A DNA stretch of 64,000 bases from Streptomyces sp. V1I1 (lineage in GTDB: Bacteria > Actinomycetota > Actinomycetes > Streptomycetales > Streptomycetaceae), in contig NZ_JAUSZH010000001.1 of the NCBI RefSeq assembly GCF_030817355.1, positions 186,001 to 250,000 on the forward strand. The letters run 5' to 3'. The notes under the pieces were generated by a model. That model saw only the letters and a list, made by a program, of their open reading frames with translations. It had not been told where the DNA came from and searched no databases. The translations under genes were made by a program, and so were the position numbers. Below are positions 16,907 to 25,305 of the stretch, one piece after another (within the stretch, counting starts at the first letter, position 1; every line of letters begins with the position of its first letter).

Positions 16907-18288
16907 TAGGGCTTTGTTAGGTGGGTCTTGTCGCGTTGGGTGTCTGGTAGTTCGCTGTTGGTATGAGGGTCGGGGAACTCGCTTCGTGTCGTGTCCGGTT
17001 GGAGGAGTTCGGTGGGGAGGTGTTCGCGCCGCTGGTGCGGCGGGATCAGCGTGAGAAGGGTGCCCTGTATCTGCGGGGGCTGCTGCTGGACGGCCGGCGT
17101 AAGTCGATGCAGCCGATGGCCGGGCGCCTGGGGGTGGACCACCAGCAGCTTCAGCAGTTCATCACGTCCTCCACCTGGGCCTTTGACGCGGTGCGGGCCC
17201 GGTTGGCGTGGCGGGCCGTGCGGGTGGTCCGTCCTCAGGCGTGGGTGGTGGACGACACCGGGTTCCCGAAGGACGGCATCTCGTCGCCCGGGGTGGCCCG
17301 GCAGTACTCGGGCACCCTGGGCAAGGTCGGTAACTGCCAGATCGGCGTCAGCGTCCACGCCGCTTCCGACACCGCCTCGTGTCCGCTGTCCTGGCGTTTG
17401 TTCCTTCCCGAGAGCTGGGACACGCCAGAAGCGGCCAGCCGTCGGGAACGCTGTCGCATCCCTGATGACGAGCATCACCGCCCGAAGTGGCAGCTGGCGC
17501 TGGAGATGCTCGACGACCTGGCCGGCACCGGGCTGAAGCCGGCGGTGCTGGTCGCGGACACCGGATACGGCGCCAACGCCGACTTCCGCCGCGGCCTGGA
17601 AGACCGCGGCCTGGCCTACGTCCTGCAGGCCAAGGCCGAAATGACCGCCCACAGTGAGGATGCCGAACCCCACCAGCCTGCCTATGGCGGCCTGGGGCCC
17701 AGGCCCCTTCCGCGTTACCGCACCCGCCCGGTGTCCTTACGGGATCACGTGCTGGCCGCCGGACGACGCCAGGGACGAACCCTGACCTGGCGCAGGGGCT
17801 CCAAAGCCGCGATGAGCTCGCACTTCGTTCTTGTGAGGATCCGTCTCGCGGGGCGGCGGCCCAAGCCCGCCACCGACGGCACGATCCCGCTGACCTGGCT
17901 CATCGCCCAGTGGCCCGAAGGCGAGGACGAGCCGGTCAAGTACTGGATCTCGAACCTGCCCGCAGACATCCCCGCCCGCGACCTTGTCCGCATCGCGAAA
18001 CTGCGGTGGCGCATCGAGCACGACTACCGCGAGCTGAAGACCACCCTCGGCCTCGACCACTTCGAGGGCCGCTCGTTCACCGGCTGGCACCGGCACGTCA
18101 CCCTCGTCACCGCCGCCCACCTGTTCCTGACCGAACAGCGGACCTGCCCAAAAGCCCCTGCCAGGGCCTGACCCTCTACCAGGCCCTGGATCTCCTCCAA
18201 CACCTCCTGGCCACCTGGACCGGCACCTGCCCCACCTGCCGACAACCCACCCCCTGGCAGCCCTACGACACCACCTAACAAAGCCCTA
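16907..18288 (+). mobile_element. IS701-family element, left copy
   Basis: The ends read TAGGGCTTTGTTAGGTGG (left) and its complement (right), an 18-base inverted repeat. CTAG lies outside both ends. It contains one full transposase gene. Confidence 0.85.
16963..18171 (+). CDS. IS701-family transposase
   Basis: A 402-residue DDE transposase, apparently intact. Typical segments: LYLRGLLLDGRRKSMQPMAG near residue 40, the first catalytic region AWVVDDTGFPKDG at about 92-104, PAVLVADTGYGANADF at about 197-212, and the C-terminal glutamate region RWRIEHDYRELKTTLGLDHF. It is identical in sequence to the inverted copy at 21987-23195. A short frame (122 codons) overlapping its end is a shadow. ATG 16963 lies 56 bases inside the left end. 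Confidence 0.92.
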   Translation: MRVGELASCRVRLEEFGGEVFAPLVRRDQREKGALYLRGLLLDGRRKSMQPMAGRLGVDHQQLQQFITSSTWAFDAVRARLAWRAVRVVRPQAWVVDDTGFPKDGISSPGVARQYSGTLGKVGNCQIGVSVHAASDTASCPLSWRLFLPESWDTPEAASRRERCRIPDDEHHRPKWQLALEMLDDLAGTGLKPAVLVADTGYGANADFRRGLEDRGLAYVLQAKAEMTAHSEDAEPHQPAYGGLGPRPLPRYRTRPVSLRDHVLAAGRRQGRTLTWRRGSKAAMSSHFVLVRIRLAGRRPKPATDGTIPLTWLIAQWPEGEDEPVKYWISNLPADIPARDLVRIAKLRWRIEHDYRELKTTLGLDHFEGRSFTGWHRHVTLVTAAHLFLTEQRTCPKAPARA

Positions 18289-18311
18289 CTAGGCCGTGTC
18301 TCTTCGATCAT
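18289..18311. repeat. Solo IS5-type terminal repeat beside CTAG
   Basis: CTAG followed by GCCGTGTCTCTTCGATCA. The same word occurs at both ends of the IS5-type element (19270 and, inverted, 21848-21865). Here no transposase follows, so it is the stump of another copy left beside the GNAT gene. Confidence 0.6.
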
Positions 18312-18411
18312 CGGCTGCCTTCCCGAGCCCCCAAACCCGCACCACGCCGGCCGGTCGGAAACCGGGTGCGGACTGTCGGTGCGGTGGTGTGTGATCGGGG
18401 GTGTGGCGATT

Positions 18412-19269
18412 GTGTTAGGCAAGCCGGGAGTCGACGCGCTGAGCGAGGCTGTGGGCGTGCTGCGGGAGTGGCAGTACGACGGGGCGCCGATGCAACTGCA
18501 TCCGGGGGACCTGGGCTGGTTCTGGCGGTTAGGTGCGGAAGCGACCGCCGCGGCGGTCAGGACGTGGAGCCGGGACGGACAGATTCTCGCCGTCGGGCTG
18601 CTGGACGGTCCCAGGCTGTTGCGGCTGACGATCGCGCCAGACGCTCAGCGGGACGAGGAGCTGGCGCAGCAGTTGGTTGAAGACGTGACCGAGCCGGAGC
18701 GCGGCGTGCTGCCCGAGGGGAAGGCGAACATCGAGGCGCCGATGGGTGCACTAATCCAAGATCTGCTGTTCGAGGACGGCTGGAACGCCGACGAGCCGTG
18801 GACGCCGCTGCGCCGCGACCTCACGAAGCCGGTGAATAACCCAGGCGTGCGGATCGAGGTGGTCGGGCCGGAGCAGGCGCTCGTGTTTGCCGCCGTACAT
18901 CGGGCAGCGTTCGACGGGTCGAGGTTCACGGACGAGCGCTGGCAGGCGATGGCGGCCGGATTGCCGTACGCCGACGCTCGGTGTCTGGTCGCGTACGACG
19001 ACCAGGGCAACGCGGTGGCGGCGGTGACGGTGTGGTCGGCCGGTCCGGGTAGGCCCGGGTTGCTCGAACCGATGGGCGTGCACCGGGAACATCGCCGTCA
19101 CGGCTACGGCGAGGCGATCACCGTCGCCGCGGCGGCGGCACTCCAGGAGCTGGGCTCGTCGAGCGCGATCGTCTGCGCCCCGAGCTCCAATGTCGGCGCC
19201 GTCGCCACCTACAAGTCAGCCGGCTTCCAGCAACGCCCCGAGGTCCGGGACCAATACCGGGACGCCTAG
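18412..19269 (+). CDS. GNAT-family acetyltransferase carried by the composite element
   Basis: About 285 residues with two GNAT-like halves. The N-terminal half has REWQYDGAPMQLHPGDLGWF and the C-terminal half ends with the acetyl-CoA loop EHRRHGYGEAITVAAAAAL, then SSNVGAVATYKSAGFQQRPE, the classical GNAT motif A and B. GTG 18412 has GGGGG about 10 bases upstream; GTG 18403 and ATG 18379 are alternatives in frame. The stop TAG is part of the CTAG that borders the IS5-type element. It is the only non-transposition gene inside the composite transposon, so it is the cargo. Substrate unknown. Confidence 0.85.
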   Translation: MLGKPGVDALSEAVGVLREWQYDGAPMQLHPGDLGWFWRLGAEATAAAVRTWSRDGQILAVGLLDGPRLLRLTIAPDAQRDEELAQQLVEDVTEPERGVLPEGKANIEAPMGALIQDLLFEDGWNADEPWTPLRRDLTKPVNNPGVRIEVVGPEQALVFAAVHRAAFDGSRFTDERWQAMAAGLPYADARCLVAYDDQGNAVAAVTVWSAGPGRPGLLEPMGVHREHRRHGYGEAITVAAAAALQELGSSSAIVCAPSSNVGAVATYKSAGFQQRPEVRDQYRDA

Positions 19270-19286
19270 TGGCCTTGTCTCCTCGA

Positions 19287-19569
19287 TCACGAGCGGAGCC
19301 AGATGAGGAGTGCGGCAGCGGTGACGGTGCCGAGGAAGACGTATCCGCGCTTGTCGTAGCGGGTGGCGACGGCTCTGAACTGCTTGAGTTTGTTGATCGC
19401 CCGCTCGACGGTGTTCCTGGCTTTGTACCGGGTCTTGTCGAAGCCGGGTGGCCGACCGCCGCGTGAACCCCTGCCGAGGCGGGCGGACTTGGTGTCGCTC
19501 TTCTCTGGGATCACGTGCCGGATGCCACGTCGTCGCAGGTAGGAGCGGATCAGGCCGTTGCTGTATGCC
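19287..19569 (-). pseudogene. IS5-type transposase, C-terminal part
   Basis: Minus-strand translation YSNGLIRSYLRRRGIRHVIP, then RPPGFDKTRYKARNTVERAI and NKLKQFRAVATRYDKRGY, ending at 19287. It continues the N-terminal part at 21172-21828, after the codons for GDKA. Together they make one transposase split by the IS110 insertion. Confidence 0.85.
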
Positions 19570-21175
19570 TAATAGGCACGTGGGTTGGCCGTTGAGCCAG
19601 TCCAGGCAGGGGCCGGGCGAGACGTCTGGGCTGTATGCAGCACCGGGAGTGCTTCGACAAGAGGGATGGAGTTCCGGCCCCTGCCGTTGCGAGTTCGGTC
19701 GCCGTACCGTTCCGTGATTCGAGCCATTCCCAGGGCCACCTCCCGACTCAGCTGGAGCCGTCGAGCTCTTCACGAGAGTGAGGCCCCTGAGCAGGGCTGG
19801 GGCCACGGACGGCTGATGGGGTGGTGCGCCCGCGAGCGCTTCTATTAGGTCGCCGGGTGGTCCTGCCGCGGCTTGATGCCGATGGACAGCGAAGCCTTGA
19901 GAGGAGCGCGTGGTGCACGTAACCTGCGGAATCGACTGGGCCGAGGACCACCACGATGTGGCGGTGGTCGACTCCGACGCCCGGCTGCTCGGCAAACTCA
20001 GGATCAGCGATGACGTGGCGGGGTTCCAGGACCTGTTGCGCCTGCTCGCCGAGCAAGGCGACAGCCCGGACGATCCGATCCCGGTCGCGATCGAGACCTC
20101 CCGGGGACTGCTGGTGGCCTGCCTGCAGGCCTCCGGGCGCCGGGTCTATGCGATCAATCCGATGGCCGTCGCCCGCTACCGCGACCGGCACGCCGTCTCC
20201 CGGAAGAAGTCCGACCACCAAGACGCCGTCGTCCTGGCGAACATCCTGCGCACTGACGCCTCGCTGCACCGTCCGCTGCCGGCAGACTCCGACTTGGTCA
20301 AAGCGATAGCCGTCCTCGCCAGGGCTCAGCAGGACGCGGTCTGGGACCGCACTCGCGCCCACAACCGGCTCCGATCCCACCTGCGCGAGTATTACCCCGC
20401 GATCCTCGAGGCGTTTGCCGACAAGCGTGAGCGGCTGCTGTCCCGGGAGGCCCGCGCGATCCTGGCGATCGCGCCCACTCCGGCCGAGGCCACCCGGCTG
20501 ACGCGCGGCCGACTGAGGACCGCCGTCACCAGGGCCGGACGCCAACGCCGCATCCAGGCCGAGACCGACCGGCTCCTTGAAGTGTTCCGCCGAACCTGGC
20601 TCCGCCAGCCTGCCTGGTCGAGAAGGCGATGGGACGGCAGACACTCGCCCTCCTCGCCCAACTCGACGCAGCCTGCCAGGCATGTGACGGCCTGGCACGC
20701 GACACCGAGGAACTGTTCCTGCAGCATCCCGACGCGGAGATCATCACGAGTTTCCCCGGCCTGGCCACGCTCACCGGCGCGCGGATCCTCGCCGAGATCG
20801 GCGACGACCGCAGCCGGTTCACCCGGGCCGGCGATCTGAAGGCCTATGCCGGAAGCGCACCAGTGACCCGCCAGTCCGGCAAGAGCCGCCACGTCACCCA
20901 CCGTCGGATCAAGAACAGCCGCCTGGCCTCGACCGGCCGGCACTGGGCGTTCGCTGCACTGACCGCCTCACCCGGCGCCCATGCCCACTACAACCGCCGA
21001 CGGGATACCGGCGACCGCTACCACGCCGCCCTCCGCAACCTGTTCAACCGCATGCTCGGCCAGCTCCACCACTGCCTGAGCAACCGCCAGAAGTTCGACG
21101 AAACGATCGCCTTCAGCACACCCGCCCCACCCCCGCTCACGACGGCCGCTTGACCTGATAGCCGCATGGGGTGCC
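19570..21175 (+). mobile_element. IS110-family element
   Basis: About 1606 bases inserted in the IS5-type transposase gene. TGCC occurs at both borders (19566-19569 and 21172-21175), either a short duplication or target homology. As expected for IS110, there are no long terminal inverted repeats and a long non-coding leader precedes the gene; in this family such a leader can encode the bridge RNA. Confidence 0.75.
19910..21153 (+). pseudogene. IS110-family transposase, one frameshift
   Basis: A DEDD recombinase of about 415 residues. The RuvC-like N-terminal part begins VHVTCGIDWAEDHHDVAVVD and has PVAIETSRGLLVACLQ and RKKSDHQDAVVLANILRTD, the expected acidic residues. The C-terminal Tnp20 part has EIITSFPGLATLTGARILAE, DLKAYAGSAPVTRQSGKS and HYNRRRDTGDRYHAALRNL. 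A one-base shift near 20610 separates the two. GTG 19910 follows GAGAGGAG. It is inactive unless the shift is programmed or a sequence error. Confidence 0.85.
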
Positions 21176-21828
21176 TTGTCGCCGCGCACCCGCCGCGGGT
21201 GGGTGCGCGGACTGCCCGGTCGGGGCCTGGGCACGCGGATTGCGTCGAGGAGGTTCGCGAACTGCGATGAGTCGCCGCGTTGTCCGGCGGTGATCAGCAG
21301 GGCCAGCGGGCGCTGGCCCTGCTCGACCACCAGGTGGATCTTCGTGGTCAGCCCGCTGCGGGAGCGCCCGAGTGCTTCGCCTGACGCACCGCCTCCGCCA
21401 GGAACGGGCGCAGGCGCATGTGCACGCGCATGTGAACTGATCTTTGTACGGCCCCTTTTGAGGTACTGGGCGGTGCCGGCGGCGGACCTGTTGGGGCCGG
21501 CGGCGTGCTGGTGAGCGCGGACCGAGGTGGAGTCGATGTTGATGTTCCAGTCGACGTCGCCCGCGGCGTCGGCGACCGCCTGGACGTGCTGGAGCAGCCG
21601 CTCCCAGGTGCCGTCGGCCGACCACAGCATGTGCCGCTTGTGGACGGTCTGCCATGAGCCGAAACGTTCGGGCAGCTTGCGCCACTGACAGCCGGTGCTG
21701 AGCCGATGAATGATCCCGTTGATCACCTGCCGGTGATCACGCCACCGGCCGCACCGGTTGTTGCTCATGGGCAGCAACGGCTCCAGCACCGCCCATTCGT
21801 CGTCGGTCAGATCCCCCCTGCTCAGCAT
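21172..21828 (-). pseudogene. IS5-type transposase, N-terminal part
   Basis: It begins MLSRGDLTDDEWAVLEPLLP, with IHRLSTGCQWRKLPERFGSW and the first catalytic Asp in DVDWNINIDSTSVRAHQHAA, then GLTTKIHLVVEQGQRPLALL. The frame runs to RRVRGDKA where IS110 begins. It has an unusual insertion rich in His/Ala/Pro between the first Asp and GRSRSGLTTK. Confidence 0.85.
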
Positions 21829-21869
21829 GACCAGAACAACGAATCACTGATCGAAGAGACACCCTCTAG

Positions 21870-23251
21870 TAGGGCTTTGTTAGGTGGTGTCGTAGGGCTG
21901 CCAGGGGGTGGGTTGTCGGCAGGTGGGGCAGGTGCCGGTCCAGGTGGCCAGGAGGTGTTGGAGGAGATCCAGGGCCTGGTAGAGGGTCAGGCCCTGGCAG
22001 GGGCTTTTGGGCAGGTCCGCTGTTCGGTCAGGAACAGGTGGGCGGCGGTGACGAGGGTGACGTGCCGGTGCCAGCCGGTGAACGAGCGGCCCTCGAAGTG
22101 GTCGAGGCCGAGGGTGGTCTTCAGCTCGCGGTAGTCGTGCTCGATGCGCCACCGCAGTTTCGCGATGCGGACAAGGTCGCGGGCGGGGATGTCTGCGGGC
22201 AGGTTCGAGATCCAGTACTTGACCGGCTCGTCCTCGCCTTCGGGCCACTGGGCGATGAGCCAGGTCAGCGGGATCGTGCCGTCGGTGGCGGGCTTGGGCC
22301 GCCGCCCCGCGAGACGGATCCTCACAAGAACGAAGTGCGAGCTCATCGCGGCTTTGGAGCCCCTGCGCCAGGTCAGGGTTCGTCCCTGGCGTCGTCCGGC
22401 GGCCAGCACGTGATCCCGTAAGGACACCGGGCGGGTGCGGTAACGCGGAAGGGGCCTGGGCCCCAGGCCGCCATAGGCAGGCTGGTGGGGTTCGGCATCC
22501 TCACTGTGGGCGGTCATTTCGGCCTTGGCCTGCAGGACGTAGGCCAGGCCGCGGTCTTCCAGGCCGCGGCGGAAGTCGGCGTTGGCGCCGTATCCGGTGT
22601 CCGCGACCAGCACCGCCGGCTTCAGCCCGGTGCCGGCCAGGTCGTCGAGCATCTCCAGCGCCAGCTGCCACTTCGGGCGGTGATGCTCGTCATCAGGGAT
22701 GCGACAGCGTTCCCGACGGCTGGCCGCTTCTGGCGTGTCCCAGCTCTCGGGAAGGAACAAACGCCAGGACAGCGGACACGAGGCGGTGTCGGAAGCGGCG
22801 TGGACGCTGACGCCGATCTGGCAGTTACCGACCTTGCCCAGGGTGCCCGAGTACTGCCGGGCCACCCCGGGCGACGAGATGCCGTCCTTCGGGAACCCGG
22901 TGTCGTCCACCACCCACGCCTGAGGACGGACCACCCGCACGGCCCGCCACGCCAACCGGGCCCGCACCGCGTCAAAGGCCCAGGTGGAGGACGTGATGAA
23001 CTGCTGAAGCTGCTGGTGGTCCACCCCCAGGCGCCCGGCCATCGGCTGCATCGACTTACGCCGGCCGTCCAGCAGCAGCCCCCGCAGATACAGGGCACCC
23101 TTCTCACGCTGATCCCGCCGCACCAGCGGCGCGAACACCTCCCCACCGAACTCCTCCAACCGGACACGACACGAAGCGAGTTCCCCGACCCTCATACCAA
23201 CAGCGAACTACCAGACACCCAACGCGACAAGACCCACCTAACAAAGCCCTA
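21870..23251 (-). mobile_element. IS701-family element, right copy
   Basis: Exact inverted counterpart of 16907-18288: same length, same ends, same gene. CTAG lies outside both ends. Confidence 0.85.
21987..23195 (-). CDS. IS701-family transposase, second copy
   Basis: The 402-residue product is identical to that of 16963-18171. Identity over the full length means the two copies separated very recently or are kept the same by gene conversion. A full-length enzyme at each end could mobilise the whole composite or flip the interior by homologous recombination between the inverted copies. Confidence 0.92.
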   Translation of the reverse strand: MRVGELASCRVRLEEFGGEVFAPLVRRDQREKGALYLRGLLLDGRRKSMQPMAGRLGVDHQQLQQFITSSTWAFDAVRARLAWRAVRVVRPQAWVVDDTGFPKDGISSPGVARQYSGTLGKVGNCQIGVSVHAASDTASCPLSWRLFLPESWDTPEAASRRERCRIPDDEHHRPKWQLALEMLDDLAGTGLKPAVLVADTGYGANADFRRGLEDRGLAYVLQAKAEMTAHSEDAEPHQPAYGGLGPRPLPRYRTRPVSLRDHVLAAGRRQGRTLTWRRGSKAAMSSHFVLVRIRLAGRRPKPATDGTIPLTWLIAQWPEGEDEPVKYWISNLPADIPARDLVRIAKLRWRIEHDYRELKTTLGLDHFEGRSFTGWHRHVTLVTAAHLFLTEQRTCPKAPARA

Positions 23252-23255
23252 CTAG

Positions 23256-23366
23256 TGGACCGAAGCCCGCCGCTACATGGGCCGCGAACTCCTCGCCAAG
23301 GCCCGCCTCCACCCGATCGAGTCAGAAACCGACGAACCCGCACTCCAGAGCGAACTCACCGCATAG
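23256..23366 (+). pseudogene. IS256-family transposase, part 2
   Basis: Continues the interrupted gene: WTEARRYMGRELLAKARLHP, then ESETDEPALQSELTA and stop. Joined to 16663-16906 it forms the normal C-terminus of the family. Confidence 0.85.
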
Positions 23367-23549
23367 CCTCAAAATTGGATCACCGAGTGGCCGTCGATAC
23401 ACCACTCCCGGACGTGACCGAAGGGGTTCGTGTCCGCCGATGGGGTGAGACACGTTCCGGGGCATGAGAGCGCGAGTCCGATCTATCAAGAGCTGCGTCA
23501 CTCTGGGCGTGCTGGTGCGTCGTTTCTCCTGGAAGTCGGTGATCGTATG

Positions 23550-23639
23550 AAGTTCAATCCTCTGGAGCAGCGAGGCATCCGGCTGGACCGCCAGCTGCGC
23601 AGCTGGCGGGAGCTGAACGTCTCGCCGATCGATCGGTGA
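23550..23639 (+). pseudogene. N-terminal fragment of a conserved ferritin-like protein
   Basis: MKFNPLEQRGIRLDRQLRSW and RELNVSPID match, from memory, the start of a conserved actinobacterial protein of about 270 residues with a ferritin-like fold. It stops after 30 codons, overlapping the start of the DUF2071 gene. Low certainty. Confidence 0.35.
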
Positions 23640-24325
23640 GGTCAGCGGCGCTGACGGCACGATGGCTGCGGCAGACCTTCGTGCACTGGCCCTACCCGAC
23701 GGAGGAAGTACAGGCGCTGCTGCCCGCCGGGCTGCGCGTGGATGATTACCACGGCCGGGCATGGGTGGGCCTGACTCCCTTTGTCATGGCATCGGTCCGG
23801 CTCGGGGGCGTAGCGCCGCTGCCGCGTTCGACCTTTCCGGAGACGAACCTGCGCACCTACGTCCGGCTGCCGGACGGACGCAGCGGGCTGTGGTTCCTGT
23901 CCCTGGACGTCACCCATCCGCTGATGCTTGCGGCCCGAGCGCTCGGTGTTCCCTACCACCTCGCCGACCTTACGGTCCGGGTTGACGGCCCCCTCGTCCA
24001 CTACGCGGGGCGGCGCCGCGGAGCAGGGGCCTCCTACCAGCTCACCGTCGAGACCGGTCCACCGATCAGCGCAGATGAATTCGACCGCTGGCTCACCTCC
24101 CGATGGAGAGCCTTCTCATTGCGGGCGGGCACGCTGTGGCAGACGCCGGTCCGACACCAGCCTTGGCCCTTCGCCCGCGTCATTCTTGTCCAGCTGCAGC
24201 AGACGCTCACGTCCGACGCCGGCCTCTCGTCCCCCGCGACCGATCCGGTTGTCCACTATTCACCCGGCGTCGGGCCTGCCCGTATCGGCATGCCCCGGCC
24301 CGTCGCCGCCTCGGTCTTCAGGTGA
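23636..24325 (+). CDS. DUF2071 (YqjF-like) protein
   Basis: A 229-residue protein starting at GTG 23636. The family signature is complete: WLRQTFVHWPYPTEEVQALL, then YHGRAWVGLTPFVMASVRL, FPETNLRTYVRLPDGRSGLW and FLSLDVTHPLML. The fold resembles acetoacetate decarboxylase. The function is unknown. The terminator hairpin at 24316 overlaps its stop codon. The upstream neighbour is only a fragment, so its native promoter may be lost. Confidence 0.88.
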   Translation: MRSAALTARWLRQTFVHWPYPTEEVQALLPAGLRVDDYHGRAWVGLTPFVMASVRLGGVAPLPRSTFPETNLRTYVRLPDGRSGLWFLSLDVTHPLMLAARALGVPYHLADLTVRVDGPLVHYAGRRRGAGASYQLTVETGPPISADEFDRWLTSRWRAFSLRAGTLWQTPVRHQPWPFARVILVQLQQTLTSDAGLSSPATDPVVHYSPGVGPARIGMPRPVAASVFR

Positions 24326-24362
24326 CTCCCTCAACAACGGGTGCCCTGCGAGTCACCTGAAG
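24316..24362. terminator. Bidirectional terminator between convergent genes
   Basis: CTTCAGGTGACT and AGTCACCTGAAG form a perfect 12-bp stem with a 23-base loop. It covers the stop codon of the DUF2071 gene and faces the minus-strand gene ending at 24489. Confidence 0.65.
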
Positions 24363-24488
24363 CAGTGGAGCTACGACTGGCGTCAGTCCAGTGCGACCAC
24401 ATCGTGCCCACCCCACGGACCACGTGACGCGTTCTGAGGAACCGGGCTGACGAACCAGCGGGCCGTCCGGACAGCCGAGGCGCCTTGT

Positions 24489-25040
24489 TCAAAGGGAAGC
24501 GCCTCTCTCCAGGCCTACCGTTGTGGTGAGCCGCACAACGGCGGGTTTCCGGGGGACGGAACCGGCCCCGAAATGCACGGGAGGCTCGACCCGCGCGAGC
24601 GGGCCCAAGTCGTTTCCACCGAAGATGGCCGCGGCAGTGGAGATCGGCAGAAGGTCCTGCACGCCATACCACTCACGACGGCCCGCCCTGGTACTGCCGC
24701 GGGTCCGTACGCCGAACAGCAGTTGAGCCGGCACATCGACCAGTGCGCTCCAGGCCGGGCGAATGGCGAGCCAACCAGGCACGACATGCAGCAGCGCCCC
24801 TAGCGGGTCTCGCCGACCGGTGGTGAAACATAGGTCCAGCGACGGCGCCGTGACGGACCAGTCTTCTCCTGCGATGTCGACTGTGACCGGTACGATCTGC
24901 ACTTCGTCAAACGTATAGGTGCCGACGATGAAGTCCCCGATCTCTGCAGTGGGAGCCAACAGAAGACCCCTTCCGTTCGCCTGCTCGAGCATCACGTCAC
25001 TGAACGGCCCGAACGGCGACCGTGCCCAGTGTCCGAGCAC
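24489..25040 (-). CDS. Hypothetical protein, possibly 5'-truncated
   Basis: A 183-residue protein from GTG 25040. It contains FGPFSDVMLEQANGRGLLLA, IGDFIVGTYTFDEVQIVPVT and GRREWYGVQDLLPISTAAAI. The coding character continues upstream of the GTG (RLRFDGWIAGLGTSSSVRL) until a stop near 25125, with no start codon or ribosome-binding site in that extension, so the natural N-terminus may be lost. The family is a conserved actinobacterial one of unknown function, by appearance mainly beta-sheet. Confidence 0.6.
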   Translation of the reverse strand: MLGHWARSPFGPFSDVMLEQANGRGLLLAPTAEIGDFIVGTYTFDEVQIVPVTVDIAGEDWSVTAPSLDLCFTTGRRDPLGALLHVVPGWLAIRPAWSALVDVPAQLLFGVRTRGSTRAGRREWYGVQDLLPISTAAAIFGGNDLGPLARVEPPVHFGAGSVPRKPAVVRLTTTVGLERGASL

Positions 25041-25305
25041 CAGCCGAACACTGGAGGAGGTTCCGAGACCAGCGATCCAGCCGTCGAAGCGCAGTCGTTG
25101 ACGCGTTGGAGCGACTCCTTCCTCTCAGGAGGGACATATCGGTGAACGGCCCGGGTGTCCTTCGGGTTCCCGCCCAGCGCTCCTGGCCTCCTGGTACCCC
25201 ACGCCCGGGCTGAACCACCTTGATCAGCCGCGGGCACCTTCGCCATAAGCTGTTGCCCATTGCCCATTCACCGGCCGAAAAGGGCAGGGGATGAACGCCT
25301 GTGGC
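25041..25305. other. Intergenic stretch
   Basis: Beyond the degenerate 5' extension of the previous gene (to about 25125), no gene, promoter motif or repeat is evident. Confidence 0.4.

Larger units (their letters stand above)
19270..21865 (-). mobile_element. IS5-type element interrupted by IS110
   Basis: Ends GGCCTTGTCTCCTCGATCA and, inverted, GGGTGTCTCTTCGATCA, each next to CTAG (19266-19269, 21866-21869). Removing the IS110 insert leaves about 990 bases, normal for this family. Confidence 0.75.
16903..23255. mobile_element. Composite transposon bounded by inverted IS701 copies
   Basis: Two identical 1382-base IS701-type elements in opposite orientation (16907-18288 and 21870-23251) enclose a GNAT gene and nested IS elements. 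The unit is flanked by CTAG on both sides (16903-16906 and 23252-23255), matching the 4-base YTAR target duplication known for IS701. The interrupted IS256 reading frame resumes exactly after the right CTAG, which shows that the whole unit inserted as one block, or that the block formed at one insertion site. Confidence 0.85.

Noticed and set aside
16903..23255. Identical IS701 copies as an assembly artefact
   Set aside because: Each copy has different inner and outer flanks, and the interrupted IS256 frame resumes precisely across the unit, as expected for real insertion. Long reads would settle it.
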